A stretch of 64,000 nucleotides of DNA, taken from NCBI GenBank assembly GCA_963784645.1, contig CAWARY010000004.1, positions 8,884-72,883 on the forward strand, read 5' to 3'. Below the pieces are notes generated by a model. The model was not told the origin of the DNA and made no database searches. It was given only the letters and a program-made list of their open reading frames with translations. This stretch comes from JBBRVW01 sp963784645. GTDB lineage: Bacteria > Actinomycetota > Actinomycetes > JACCUZ01. Positions 8,284 through 16,945 of the stretch are shown piece by piece (position 1 is the stretch's first letter; every line of letters begins with the position of its first letter). The translations under genes and the position numbers were made by a program.

Positions 8284-10143
8284 GTGGCGTTCGCAGCGCC
8301 GCCGTGGGGTCGGCGGGTCTCCCTCGAACGCCTCGAGCCGGCCGTACCGCTCTTCCTGGGGCTGCACGGTCTCGCGATCATGCTGATCGACCCCGGTTCC
8401 GCGCTCCTCACCGCCGGCTTCGCCGGGATCTGCGTGCTCGGCGTCGCCGGGCTCGCCGGGTGGACCACGACGCGGGCGGTGGTCCTGCGCGCGACGGCCA
8501 CCCTGGGCTTCGCGCTCCTGGTGCAGCTGGAGTACGCGGACCTCGTGCCGGCGATGCTGCAGTGGTACTACTGCGTCGCCGCCGTCTACAGCCTGCTGAT
8601 GACCGGCTGGCGCGCCGCCCTCGTCGGACCCCTCACCGCGGCCTGCTACTTCGTCCAGGTGCTGTTCGGCTCGGCGCCGGTCCCCCTCGGCGTCGCTGCC
8701 CTCCGGTCGGGGGTGCTGGCCGCGCTGGGTCTGGTGATGTACCTGGCCGGCCGGTCCTACCGGCAGGCCCGCTCCGACGCGGAGCGCGGTCGGGTCGAGG
8801 CCGAGGCCGCGAGCCACCGGTTGACGTACGCCGCCGCCCACGACGCCCTCACCGACCTTCCGAACCGTGAGAGCTTCCTCGCGGCGATCGCGGACGCCAT
8901 GTCCCACGGGACGGCGGCGTGCACCGCCCTGGTCTTCGACGTCGACCGCTTCAAGAGCGTCAACGACGCGATGGGTCATGCCAGCGGCGACCGGATGATC
9001 GTGGCAGTGGCACGACGGCTCGCCGGCTGGGCCGCCGCCCGCCCCGAGCGGGACACCGGCGTGCTGAGCATCGCCCGGCGGGGCGGTGACGCGTTCGGCG
9101 TCCTCCTCGACGGTGCGGCCGACCGCGGTGCGCGCGCCGCGGAGAGCCTGCTGCGCGCGTTCGACGAGCCGTTCACCATCGACGGACGCCGGCTGAGCAT
9201 CACGGTGTCCGTCGGGACGGCCACGACCGGTCCGTCGGGCACGACTCCGACTGAGCTCCTCCGTGCCGCCGACGTCGCCCTCTACGAGGCCAAGGCCGAT
9301 GGGCGCAACCGGGTCGCTGCGTTCGACGCGTCGATGTCGCAGAGCACCCCTCGGACGCTGAGCCTCGAGCAGGACCTTCGAGCCGCGGTACGGGCCGGGG
9401 ACATCGCACTGCACTTCCAGCCGATCGTCGGTGTGGCCTCGGGTGACATCGTCGGCGTCGAGGCACTGGCCCGCTGGTTCCGTCCGGACGGTCCCGTGCC
9501 ACCTGATGTCTTCATCGCCGTCGCCGAGTCGCTGGGGCTGATCGGCGAGCTCGGGCGACGGGTCCTGGCGGATGCTCTGGACGCTCTCGCGGCGTGGCGC
9601 CGCGCAGGCCTGCCGATGACCTACGTCGCGGTGAACGTGTCACCGCTGCAGCTGCGCGACCCCGACTTCGTCGTGACGGTCTCCGACCTGCTCGCCTCCC
9701 GTGACCTTGCGCCGGCGGCCCTGGTCGTCGAGATCACGGAAGGGGCCGTCATGGAGGCGTCGGCGGCGGTGGCCACCGCGCTCTCCGACCTGCGCGCGCT
9801 GGGGGTCGGCCTGTCGATGGACGACTTCGGCACCGGGTACTCGTCGCTGGCCAGGCTCGGACAGCTGCCGGTCACCGAGATCAAGGTCGACCGGTCGTTC
9901 ATCGCCGAGCTGCCGGGCGACGACACGATGACGCGCATCGTCCTCGAGCTCGCCAGCCGATTCGGCCTGCACACCGTCGCCGAGGGCGTCGAGGACGCGG
10001 CCCAGCTGGCGGCGTTGCGCCGCCTCGGCTGCGACACGGCGCAGGGCTACCACCTGCACCGCCCGCTGCCTCCCGAGGACGTCCCGGCCCTGTTCGGGGG
10101 CGACGCCCTCGCCGCCACCGACGTCACGACCGCCAGGGCCTAG
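8284..10143 (+). CDS. Membrane-bound GGDEF-EAL protein, probably a c-di-GMP phosphodiesterase
   Basis: 619 residues from the GTG at 8284, chosen for the AAGGGGG ribosome-binding site; the frame is open from 8191. About five membrane segments fill the first 160 residues. The GGDEF domain carries GGDAF around residues 267-271, so the catalytic glutamate is replaced by alanine and diguanylate cyclase activity is doubtful. The EAL domain keeps its signature EAL (near residue 392), the MDDFGTGYSSL loop 6 motif, KVDRSFI and VAEGVED, so it should hydrolyse c-di-GMP. The degenerate GGDEF may bind GTP and regulate the EAL domain, as in other hybrids. It stands alone, ending 17 bases before the convergent CDF stop. 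Confidence 0.9.
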   Translation: MAFAAPPWGRRVSLERLEPAVPLFLGLHGLAIMLIDPGSALLTAGFAGICVLGVAGLAGWTTTRAVVLRATATLGFALLVQLEYADLVPAMLQWYYCVAAVYSLLMTGWRAALVGPLTAACYFVQVLFGSAPVPLGVAALRSGVLAALGLVMYLAGRSYRQARSDAERGRVEAEAASHRLTYAAAHDALTDLPNRESFLAAIADAMSHGTAACTALVFDVDRFKSVNDAMGHASGDRMIVAVARRLAGWAAARPERDTGVLSIARRGGDAFGVLLDGAADRGARAAESLLRAFDEPFTIDGRRLSITVSVGTATTGPSGTTPTELLRAADVALYEAKADGRNRVAAFDASMSQSTPRTLSLEQDLRAAVRAGDIALHFQPIVGVASGDIVGVEALARWFRPDGPVPPDVFIAVAESLGLIGELGRRVLADALDALAAWRRAGLPMTYVAVNVSPLQLRDPDFVVTVSDLLASRDLAPAALVVEITEGAVMEASAAVATALSDLRALGVGLSMDDFGTGYSSLARLGQLPVTEIKVDRSFIAELPGDDTMTRIVLELASRFGLHTVAEGVEDAAQLAALRRLGCDTAQGYHLHRPLPPEDVPALFGGDALAATDVTTARA

Positions 10144-10160
10144 CCCGGCCCGTCGGACCG

Positions 10161-11090
10161 TCAGGCGTGGGTGTGGCTCTCGTGGTCGCCGTGCCCGGCG
10201 GCCTCGAGCTGGAAGGTGGAGTGCTCGATCGAGATGCCGTGGTGGGAGGCGACGCACTGCTGCAGCTGGTCGAGGATCTGCGGTACGTGCCCGTCGTGGA
10301 AGCAACCGTCGTCGACGACCACGTGGGCACTGAGCACCGGCAGGTCGGAGGAGACCCGGGAGGCATGCAGGTCGTGGACGTCGCGGACGTGCGGCAGCTG
10401 GAGGATGTGTGCCCGCACGTCGTCGAGGTCGAGACCCTTGGGAGTGGCTTCCAGCAGCACGTCGACCGTCTCGCGCAGCAGCCGCCAGGTGCGCGGCAGG
10501 ATCAGGCCGCCGATGACGAGGGACGCGACGGCGTCGGCCCGCTGCCAGCCGAGCACGGCGATGGCCCCTGCGGCGAGCAGCACAGCGGCCGACCCCAGCG
10601 CGTCGTTGACGACCTCGAGGAAGGCCGCGCGCATGTTGAGGGTCGACCCGCGCTCGCCGGCAAGGACGGCGATGGCGACACCGTTGACGACAAGACCGAC
10701 CAGCCCGAAGACGAGCATCGCCGTCGACGCCACCTCCGGTGGGTCGAGCAGCCGCCGGATGCCCTCGACGAGGACGAACAGGCCGACCGCGAGGAGGACC
10801 GCGGCCTGTGCGGCGGCGGCGAGCACCTCGGCGCGCCGGTAGCCCCAGGTCCGCTGCGGGGTCGCCGGCCGCTGCGCCAGGACGGCGGCGACCAGCGCGA
10901 GGGTCAGGCCCGCGGCGTCGGTCAGCGCGTGCCCTGCGTCGGCGAGCAGGGCCAGCGACCCGGACACCGCAGCACCTACCAGCTCGACGAGCAGCGCGGC
11001 GGTGGTGAGGCCCAGGACCACGGCCAGCTTGCGCCGGTGACCGGAGACCCCGCCGGCCAGGTCGGTGTGGTGGTGATGCGAGTGACCCAT
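10161..11090 (-). CDS. Cation diffusion facilitator (Zn2+/Cd2+/Co2+) efflux transporter
   Basis: 309 residues from the ATG at 11090. A His-rich N-terminus (GHSHHHH) precedes six membrane helices; the transport site is visible as ALLADAGHALTDA in helix II and the corresponding VVNDALGS in helix V, both with HD- or ND-type metal ligands. The cytoplasmic C-terminal domain ends in another His-rich tail (GHGDHESHTHA). This is the ZitB/CzcD type, exporting zinc or similar ions against protons. The long open frame upstream to 11387 lacks family similarity. Divergent from the COG4705 gene. Confidence 0.9.
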   Translation of the reverse strand: MGHSHHHHTDLAGGVSGHRRKLAVVLGLTTAALLVELVGAAVSGSLALLADAGHALTDAAGLTLALVAAVLAQRPATPQRTWGYRRAEVLAAAAQAAVLLAVGLFVLVEGIRRLLDPPEVASTAMLVFGLVGLVVNGVAIAVLAGERGSTLNMRAAFLEVVNDALGSAAVLLAAGAIAVLGWQRADAVASLVIGGLILPRTWRLLRETVDVLLEATPKGLDLDDVRAHILQLPHVRDVHDLHASRVSSDLPVLSAHVVVDDGCFHDGHVPQILDQLQQCVASHHGISIEHSTFQLEAAGHGDHESHTHA

Positions 11091-11277
11091 CAGGCCGGCT
11101 CGGTCGCCGACGTGGCGAGCAGCGCGGGAAAGGTCGTCGGCACACCGCGACGGTACTGCCTGACGGCGCAGCACCTGCCGAACCTCCCCACTCCTCAGGA
11201 ACTCGTCGACGTCCCCGGTGGTCCCTCGACTCATGGCGGTCAGGCGGTGTTCAGGTGCCGGCGGGCAGCGTGTCCGC

Positions 11278-12075
11278 ATGACCACTGATACCGCCCTGAG
11301 GTCCCGGCGCGACGTCGTCCGGACGATGCTGAACAAGGTTCCCGAGGTCACTCTCTTCTTCTGGGTGATCAAGATCCTGGCCACCACCGTCGGCGAGACA
11401 GCAGCCGACTACCTCAACGAGACGCTCGGGTTCGGCCTCACCTGGACGACGGTCGTGATGACCGTCGCGACGGTCGCCCTCCTGGTCGCGCAGTTCCGCA
11501 CCCGGGCCTACGTCGCGCCCGTCTACTGGGCGGTGGTCGTGTTCATCAGCGTCGTCGGCACGCTGATCACCGACAACCTCACCGACCGTTTCGGCGTGCC
11601 GCTCGCGTTGAGCACGGCGGTGTTCGCGGTGCTGCTCGCCGGGACCTTCGCACTCTGGTACCGGAGCGAGCGCACCCTGTCGATCCACTCGATCGTCACC
11701 ACGCGACGCGAGAGCTGGTACTGGCTCGCGATCCTCTTCACGTTCGCACTCGGCACGGCGGCCGGTGACCTCGTGGGCGAGCAGTTCAGCCTCGGCTACG
11801 GGGTCTCCGTCCTGCTGTTCGCGGCGGCCATCGCGCTGGTGACGATCGCGCACCTCGGGTTCAAGGCGAACGCCGTCCTCTCCTTCTGGCTCGCCTACAT
11901 CCTGACCAGGCCGCTCGGTGCCTCGGTCGGTGACCTGATGTCGCAGTCGCACAAGCACGGTGGGCTCGGCCTCGGCACGACGGGGACGAGCGTCCTCTTC
12001 CTCGGCGCGATCCTGGTCCTCGTCGGCTACCTCACGGTGACGCGGGTGGACCGCACCCAGGTGGAGACCGTCTGA
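11278..12075 (+). CDS. COG4705-family integral membrane protein
   Basis: 265 residues, about eight hydrophobic segments. The N-terminal NKVPEVTLFFWVIKILATTVGETAADYLNETLG stretch (key residues KVPEVT and GETAAD) is typical of the COG4705 family, and the same type of segment recurs at the second half (GTAAGDLVGEQ), suggesting an internal duplication. The role is not established. It converges on the two-component system, with which such genes are sometimes linked. ATG 11278 was chosen over the open frame from 11218 because it fits the family N-terminus. Confidence 0.8.
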   Translation: MTTDTALRSRRDVVRTMLNKVPEVTLFFWVIKILATTVGETAADYLNETLGFGLTWTTVVMTVATVALLVAQFRTRAYVAPVYWAVVVFISVVGTLITDNLTDRFGVPLALSTAVFAVLLAGTFALWYRSERTLSIHSIVTTRRESWYWLAILFTFALGTAAGDLVGEQFSLGYGVSVLLFAAAIALVTIAHLGFKANAVLSFWLAYILTRPLGASVGDLMSQSHKHGGLGLGTTGTSVLFLGAILVLVGYLTVTRVDRTQVETV

Positions 12076-12083
12076 CGTCGGTG

Positions 12084-12116
12084 GTCCTGCCGCCGGCCTC
12101 AGGCCGGCGGCAGGAC
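12084..12116. terminator. 16-bp inverted repeat overlapping the histidine kinase stop codon
   Basis: GTCCTGCCGCCGGCCT (12084-12099) pairs perfectly with 12101-12116 around a single base; in practice a shorter stem with a small loop would form. It lies between the convergent COG4705 and kinase genes and includes the kinase stop at 12099-12101, so it is a likely bidirectional terminator. Confidence 0.65.
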
Positions 12117-13427
12117 GACGACGAACTCTGACCCCGTGCCGCCGTCGAGGGTGATGTCCCCGCCGGCGGCACGGGCCAGCCGCCGGGCCAGGGCCAGCCC
12201 CAGCCCGGCGCCGGCATGCCCGTCGTCGGGGTCGGCCCGCCGTCCCGGCTCGAAGACGTCGGAGCGGAAGTCGGCCGGGACGCCGGGACCGTCGTCCGAG
12301 ACGCGCACCTGCACCGCAGCCCCGGCCCGGGTGCCGGTCACCGTGATCCTCGTCCGTGCGTAGCGCGAGGCGTTGCCCACCAGCGCGGTGAGGATGCGTG
12401 CCAGGACGTCGGTGGTGACCCCCGCCTCCAGCGCCGCCGGCACGTCGACGACGCGCTCGAGCCCGGGCGCCTCGAGCGCCGCCAGGACCTCGTCGGCGAC
12501 CGGTCGCACGGCGCACCTGCCCGGCGCCTCGGTCACGACCTGGGCGGCCTGGGCCAGCAGGTCGTCGAGCAGCGACGCCATCCGGGTGGCCGTCGCGGCG
12601 ATCGCCTCGTGGCCGCGTCTCCGCTCGACCTCGTCGCGCGGTGCGGAGAGCAGCAGCTCGGCCTCCGTGGCGATGACGGCGAGCGGCGTGCGCAGCTCGT
12701 GCGAGATCTCCGCGGCGAGCTGCTGCTCGTGGCGCAGCACCGCACCGATCCGGTCGAGGACGACGTCGAGGCTCCCGGCGAGGTCGCGCAGCTCTTCCGG
12801 GCGCGGTGCGTCGCCGAAGCGCTGGCCCACGTCGTGCGCGCTCCACAACGCTGCCTGCTCCGCCATCTCGGAGACCGGCACGAGGGCGCGCCGCACCACC
12901 TGACGAGTCGCGGCGAAGGCGCCTGCCAGCACGAACAGGGCGAGCAGGGCCGAGCCGACCAGGGCGACCCGCGAGGTACGCCGGTACGGCGCGAGGCTGG
13001 TCTCGACGACGATGGCCCCGACCTGCTCGCCGGTCTGCCGGACCGGACGGACGTAGAGCCGCACCGCCGGTCCGCTGCCGACCTCGCGGAACCTCGGGCC
13101 GCCGGCCGTGGCCATCTCGCGGGCCAGCGATGTCGCCGCGGTGGACGCGCGTGGCTGCTCGACCGCCGTGCCGCCGTCGAACACCCAGACCCCGGCGTCC
13201 AGCGCCTCGTCGTTGGCCGGCTCGCGCACGGTGACGGCACCGGAGTCGTCCACGTGGACGGTGACTGCGACCGCGGCGGCACGGGCGCGCAGGACGCCGT
13301 CGGCCTGCCGTCCCAGCTGCACGCCCAGGAGCACGTTGAACAGCGCCGTCAGCACGAGGACCCACGCTCCGGTGCTGACGAGGGCGACCAGTGCGAGCCG
13401 GTTGCGCAGCGTGCGGGGCTGCGTCAC
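12099..13427 (-). CDS. Sensor histidine kinase
   Basis: 442 residues. Two membrane helices (about 10-38 and 152-172) flank an extracellular sensor region; a HAMP-like linker leads to the H-box ISHELRTP with the phosphorylated His at about residue 243, then the N-box LVGNASRYA, G1 DDGPGVP and G2 GAGLGLAL motifs of the ATPase domain. The ATG at 13427 overlaps the response regulator stop by 4 bases, so the pair is translationally coupled. The signal is unknown. The convergent COG4705 gene is a possible partner. Confidence 0.92.
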   Translation of the reverse strand: MTQPRTLRNRLALVALVSTGAWVLVLTALFNVLLGVQLGRQADGVLRARAAAVAVTVHVDDSGAVTVREPANDEALDAGVWVFDGGTAVEQPRASTAATSLAREMATAGGPRFREVGSGPAVRLYVRPVRQTGEQVGAIVVETSLAPYRRTSRVALVGSALLALFVLAGAFAATRQVVRRALVPVSEMAEQAALWSAHDVGQRFGDAPRPEELRDLAGSLDVVLDRIGAVLRHEQQLAAEISHELRTPLAVIATEAELLLSAPRDEVERRRGHEAIAATATRMASLLDDLLAQAAQVVTEAPGRCAVRPVADEVLAALEAPGLERVVDVPAALEAGVTTDVLARILTALVGNASRYARTRITVTGTRAGAAVQVRVSDDGPGVPADFRSDVFEPGRRADPDDGHAGAGLGLALARRLARAAGGDITLDGGTGSEFVVVLPPA

Positions 13428-14089
13428 GACACGCGGTACCCGACGCCGCGCACCGTGACCACGGTCTGCGAGGTGCCGGCCTCGACGAGCTTGCGGCGGA
13501 TCTTGGCGACGTACTGGTCGAGGGTGTTGTCGGCGACGATGGAGCCGTGTGCCCAGGCGGCCGCCACCAGCTCGTTGCGCCGGACGACGCCGCGAGGCTC
13601 GGCCATCAGCCGCGCGAGCAGCCGGAACTCGGTCGGTGACAGCGGTACGCGGCCGGCCGGACCGGTGAGGTCGTGGCCGCTCGGGTCCAGGTGCACGTCA
13701 CCCGTCGTGGTGCCGGTGGGCTCGCCGGACCGGCGCACCGCCACCTGCAGCCGGGCCACCAGCTCGGCCAGGTGGAAGGGCTTGGCGAGGTAGTCGTCGC
13801 CACCCGCCGCGAACCCCGACAGCCGGTCGGTCACGCCGTCCTTCGCGGTGAGGAACACGACGGGTGCGGTGGTGCCGCCCGCGCGCATCGCCTGGCAGAC
13901 GTCGCGGCCGTCGGCGTCCGGCAGGCCGATGTCGAGGACGACGACGTCGAAACGAGAGGCCTTCGCCGTGCGCAGCGCGCCGGACCCGTCGGCCGCCGTG
14001 GTCACCTCGAAGCCGGCCTCGCGCAGAGCGCGGGCCACGACGTCACGCAGCCCGTGGTCGTCCTCGACGACGAGTACCCGTCCGCTCAC
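13424..14089 (-). CDS. OmpR/PhoB-family response regulator
   Basis: 221 residues from a GTG at 14089. The receiver domain shows the acidic pair EDD near residue 9, the phospho-acceptor Asp53 in VLDIGLPD, and the conserved Lys in FLTAKDG; the C-terminal winged helix (about 125-221) includes LSPTEFRLLARLM and ends NTLDQYVAKIRRKL...GVGYRVS. It is the partner of the kinase downstream, with ATGA overlap, and probably activates membrane or envelope genes. No binding site was recognised. Confidence 0.93.
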   Translation of the reverse strand: MSGRVLVVEDDHGLRDVVARALREAGFEVTTAADGSGALRTAKASRFDVVVLDIGLPDADGRDVCQAMRAGGTTAPVVFLTAKDGVTDRLSGFAAGGDDYLAKPFHLAELVARLQVAVRRSGEPTGTTTGDVHLDPSGHDLTGPAGRVPLSPTEFRLLARLMAEPRGVVRRNELVAAAWAHGSIVADNTLDQYVAKIRRKLVEAGTSQTVVTVRGVGYRVS

Positions 14090-14152
14090 GCGGACATCAT
14101 CGCCCGAAGAGGTACGACGCCTGACGTGCGGCCCGGTCGAGGGCGCGCGAGG

Positions 14153-14353
14153 TCAGCCGAGCGGGCGGGCGAGCACCTGCTCGCGCCACCAGGCGTCGAC
14201 CGCACGGCGCTCGACCAGCGAGCCGCCCGACGACCAGGGATCGTGGACGACGGTCGGCAGGACGGACAGTGCCGCGAGGCTGACGCTCGCGTACGACGCT
14301 GCCTCGGCCACCGAGAGCAGCGGGCGCTCGGCCAGGCGGACGGACTCGCTCAT
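14153..14353 (-). CDS. Small protein with possible excisionase-like helix-turn-helix
   Basis: 66 residues from the ATG at 14353. The segment LLSVAEAASYASVSLAAL followed by ERRAVDAWWREQ resembles, loosely, the short MerR/excisionase-like HTH fold, but the usual recognition-helix residues are weak. Just upstream a 25-codon frame beginning at an ATG near 14426 ends with TGA overlapping this ATG, which would give translational coupling. It lies between the response regulator and anti-sigma genes, same strand. Real but small; the function is unknown. Confidence 0.45.
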   Translation of the reverse strand: MSESVRLAERPLLSVAEAASYASVSLAALSVLPTVVHDPWSSGGSLVERRAVDAWWREQVLARPLG

Positions 14354-14507
14354 GCGCGCACCGCCGCCGTCGCGACGACATCGTCGCTGGGGATGCCGGA
14401 AAGGTGGGGGGCGAGGCGCACGTTCATGGTGAGTAGATCGACTTTCCTTGACCTGCGCTTGACCGCCGAACGGGTGAGAGCATGACGAAGCGGACATCGT
14501 GCCGGCA

Positions 14508-15311
14508 TCAGTCCCCGCCACCCGTGCTGGCATCGTCGGCGGCCCCGTCGTCCGACCCGCCGCCTCCGTCGCCGGACCCGTCGGACCCGCCGCCGCTCGT
14601 GTCGTCGCTCCTGTCGTCGGTGGCGCCGTCGTCGCTCTCGCCGTCGTCCCCGGACGGCGTGGTCGGAGAGGGGGTGCTGCCGGCCCGCTTCCGGTGGTCG
14701 TCGCCGGGGTCGGTGTCCCCGGCCTCGTCGCGGTCGGCCACCCCGGTGCCGCCGGGTGCCTGGCTGCCACGGGCGGCCGGCGGGGCCGCTGCTCCGCCGG
14801 TCGTCGCCGTACCGGCCGACCGGTGGGTGCGCCCCGGACCGGCGTCGGCGGGCGACGGCGTGGGCATCGACCGGGGGGTGGGCTCAGCGTCGTCGGGACG
14901 CGGCACCGATCCGGAGGGCGTGCCCGGCAGGTCCGACGGCGTGACCACGATGTCCGGCGACTGCCCGCCTGCGACGACGACGGCGACGGCTGCGACAGCG
15001 GCCGCCGCGGTGAGCGCGAGCCTCGCACCGAGGCTGCCGGGGACGAGGCCACGCAGGACCGCCGCACGTGGGCGCTGCGGCGGAGCGGCCGGTGGGCGGC
15101 CGAGGACCACGACCAGCTCGGGCTCGGCCGCCGACGGCGTCGGCGTGGCTGCCGGCGACGTCCCGATCGCGCGGGCGGCCAGGAACGTGGCGAGCGCCTC
15201 GTTGGCGCGGGGCCGGGGGAGTGCGTCAGGGCGCATTGCGGAGAGCAGGTCGGCCACCCGGGCGTCACCGTCGTCCGGCGACCGGCGCAGATCGGCGAGG
15301 AGGTCGCTCAT
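14508..15311 (-). CDS. Anti-sigma-factor-like single-pass membrane protein
   Basis: 267 residues. The cytoplasmic N-terminus (about 1-90) is followed by one membrane helix (about residues 95-115, LALTAAAAVAAVAVVVAGG) and a long extracellular tail rich in Pro, Thr, Asp, Gly and Ser, with no recognisable fold. The start codon overlaps the stop of the ECF sigma gene by 4 bases, which is the usual sign of a cognate anti-sigma factor holding the sigma factor at the membrane. The zinc-binding HxxxCxxC motif is not seen, so it is not a classic ZAS protein. Assignment rests mainly on position and topology. Confidence 0.65.
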   Translation of the reverse strand: MSDLLADLRRSPDDGDARVADLLSAMRPDALPRPRANEALATFLAARAIGTSPAATPTPSAAEPELVVVLGRPPAAPPQRPRAAVLRGLVPGSLGARLALTAAAAVAAVAVVVAGGQSPDIVVTPSDLPGTPSGSVPRPDDAEPTPRSMPTPSPADAGPGRTHRSAGTATTGGAAAPPAARGSQAPGGTGVADRDEAGDTDPGDDHRKRAGSTPSPTTPSGDDGESDDGATDDRSDDTSGGGSDGSGDGGGGSDDGAADDASTGGGD

Positions 15312-15901
15312 GTCACCCTGCCCATCGTTCGGCGGGCGTCCGGGGATACGGCTTCCTCGTCCGCCATCGCGCGGCGCAGGCGGGCCAGCGCCCGGTGCTG
15401 CAGCGCCTTGACGGCTCCGACCGGCTTGCCCAGGACCGTCGCGGTCTCGGCGAGCGACAGGTCGGCGACGACCCGGAGCAGCAGCACGGCCCGTTGGTCC
15501 TCGGTGAGGCCGTCCAGCCGGCTCCGAGCGTCCGAACCGCCGAGCCGGTCCAGCGCCTCGTCCTCGGCGCTACGGGCGACCCGGCCTCCTGCCAGCTCGT
15601 CCGCCGTGCCGCCGATCGGGTCGACGAGGCGCTCACGGGACTGCGGGCGGCGCATGGCGTCCACGCCCTTGTGGTGGGCGATGGTGAACAGCCAGGCCCG
15701 GAAGTGGGCACCGTCCCCGTCGAAGCTGTCGAGGCGCCGGAAGGCTGCGAGGAAGACCTCCGAGGTGACGTCGTCGGCTTCGCGCACTCCGCGGCCGCGC
15801 AGGTAGGCGGCGACCGGCGGGGCCAGCAGCTCCCAGATCCGGCCGAAGGCCCATCCACCGCCGGTGCGGGCAGCGTCGACGAGCAGGTCGAGCTCGTCCA
15901 C
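15308..15901 (-). CDS. ECF-type RNA polymerase sigma factor
   Basis: About 197 residues from the GTG at 15901, preferred for the GGAGGA sequence just upstream; the frame stays open to a TTG at 16015. Region 2 is visible as DDVTSEVFLAAFRRL...FRAWLFTIAHHKGVD and region 4 as LTEDQRAVLLLRVVADLSLAETATVLGKPVGAVKALQHRALARLRR. The protein directs RNA polymerase to stress-type promoters and is probably inhibited by the anti-sigma-like protein encoded next. It is divergent from the RTX protein gene, which may be a target. Confidence 0.9.
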   Translation of the reverse strand: MDELDLLVDAARTGGGWAFGRIWELLAPPVAAYLRGRGVREADDVTSEVFLAAFRRLDSFDGDGAHFRAWLFTIAHHKGVDAMRRPQSRERLVDPIGGTADELAGGRVARSAEDEALDRLGGSDARSRLDGLTEDQRAVLLLRVVADLSLAETATVLGKPVGAVKALQHRALARLRRAMADEEAVSPDARRTMGRVT

Positions 15902-16162
15902 CCGTCCTCCGCTGTTCGTTGCCGCCCCGGGACCAACCTCACCATCGACACCTACGAGCGAAGGCCTGAGCACGGTTTCACGACCGTTCTTTCCGGCGGG
16001 CAAACTCTCGGTCAAGCACGGCGCCCGCCGCGCTCAGGAGGAGAACGCGGTGCGCCGTCCGGGCGACATCTCGTCACTGCCCGTATCCCCACCGGCACCG
16101 GCGCCGATGAGTAGCCAGAGCCGGCAGCACCGAGCCCGGCCCGGACCAAGGAGCACCCCTCG

Positions 16163-16765
16163 ATGACCATCTCCCGGACGAAGCTCCGCGCCCTGTCGCT
16201 CACCGCCACGCTGCCCTTCGCCTTCTTCGGCTACCAGGCCCTGCCGGTGTCGGCGGCCACGCCGACCTGCGCCGGTCAGGCCGCGACGATGGTCGTGGGC
16301 GCCGGCTCGGCGCACACGGTGCGCGGCACCTCGCACCGTGACGTCGTCGTGGTCAAGGACGGCGGGCACGTCGTGCGCCTCCGCGGCGGCGACGACCTGC
16401 TCTGTGGGTCCACCGGGCACGACACCGTGTTCGGTGGCGGCGGCCGTGACCGGATCTTCGGCTCGGCGGGCCGGGACAGCCTCAGCGGCGGGTCGGACGA
16501 CGACACCATCTCGGGCGGATCCGGTGACGACGACGAGTTCGGCGAGGACGGCGACGACTCGCTGAAGGGCAACGGCGGCGACGACGACCTGGTCGGCGGC
16601 GCCGGCGACGACGACCTCGAGGGCGACTCCGGCGACGACGACTGCGAGGAGAGCGCGACCTCCGGTCAGCAGTGCGACGACGAGGACGACGACGACCAGG
16701 GCGAGAACGAGAACGCTGACGACGACGGCTCGGACGACGACGGCGGCTCGGGTCACGACGACTGA
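16163..16765 (+). CDS. Secreted acidic RTX-type calcium-binding protein
   Basis: 200 residues with an N-terminal signal peptide ending near AALPVSAA. Residues ~70-150 are a run of RTX nonapeptides of the form GGxGxDxhx (for example GGDDLLCGS, GGGGRDRIFGS, GGAGDDDLEGD), which bind calcium in a parallel beta-roll; the C-terminal 40 residues are mostly Asp, Glu, Asn and Gly. No catalytic domain is present. An AAGGAG ribosome-binding site lies about 10 bases before the ATG. It is divergent from the sigma/anti-sigma pair and followed by a strong hairpin. Probably a surface or matrix calcium-binding protein. Confidence 0.85.
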   Translation: MTISRTKLRALSLTATLPFAFFGYQALPVSAATPTCAGQAATMVVGAGSAHTVRGTSHRDVVVVKDGGHVVRLRGGDDLLCGSTGHDTVFGGGGRDRIFGSAGRDSLSGGSDDDTISGGSGDDDEFGEDGDDSLKGNGGDDDLVGGAGDDDLEGDSGDDDCEESATSGQQCDDEDDDDQGENENADDDGSDDDGGSGHDD

Positions 16766-16770
16766 TCTGG

Positions 16771-16800
16771 GCTGACGTCGGCTCACGTCGGCTGACGTCG
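16771..16800 (+). repeat. Three 10-bp tandem repeats GCTGACGTCG
   Basis: GCTGACGTCG, GCTCACGTCG and GCTGACGTCG follow one another directly after the RTX gene stop. Only one base differs among the copies. The role is unknown; they sit before the terminator hairpin. Confidence 0.7.
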
Positions 16801-16833
16801 ACCACTTCGGCTCGATCGGCAGGCAGCAGCAAC

Positions 16834-16870
16834 CGGCGAGGGCCGGGTCGCCACGACCCGGCCCTCGCCG
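16834..16870 (+). terminator. 17-bp perfect hairpin after the RTX gene
   Basis: Arms 16834-16850 (CGGCGAGGGCCGGGTCG) and 16854-16870 pair perfectly around a 3-base loop, 68 bases past the RTX stop. A strong intrinsic-type terminator without a T-tract. Confidence 0.75.
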
Positions 16871-16945
16871 CTACCGTCGTCCGGTCCGGGGTCGAGCCGT
16901 CGTGCTGCGCGAGCAGCCACCAGCAGACCCGCCTGGAGCGAAGCG

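Noticed and set aside
11251..13365. 704-codon minus-strand frame spanning kinase and COG4705 gene
   Set aside because: The kinase domains are in another frame; this one has no motifs.
16380..16640. Possible DNA repeat or CRISPR-like array
   Set aside because: The periodicity is that of RTX nonapeptide codons in one open frame, not spaced identical repeats.
16771..16800. Replication-origin iterons
   Set aside because: Only three short copies, no DnaA boxes or replication gene near.
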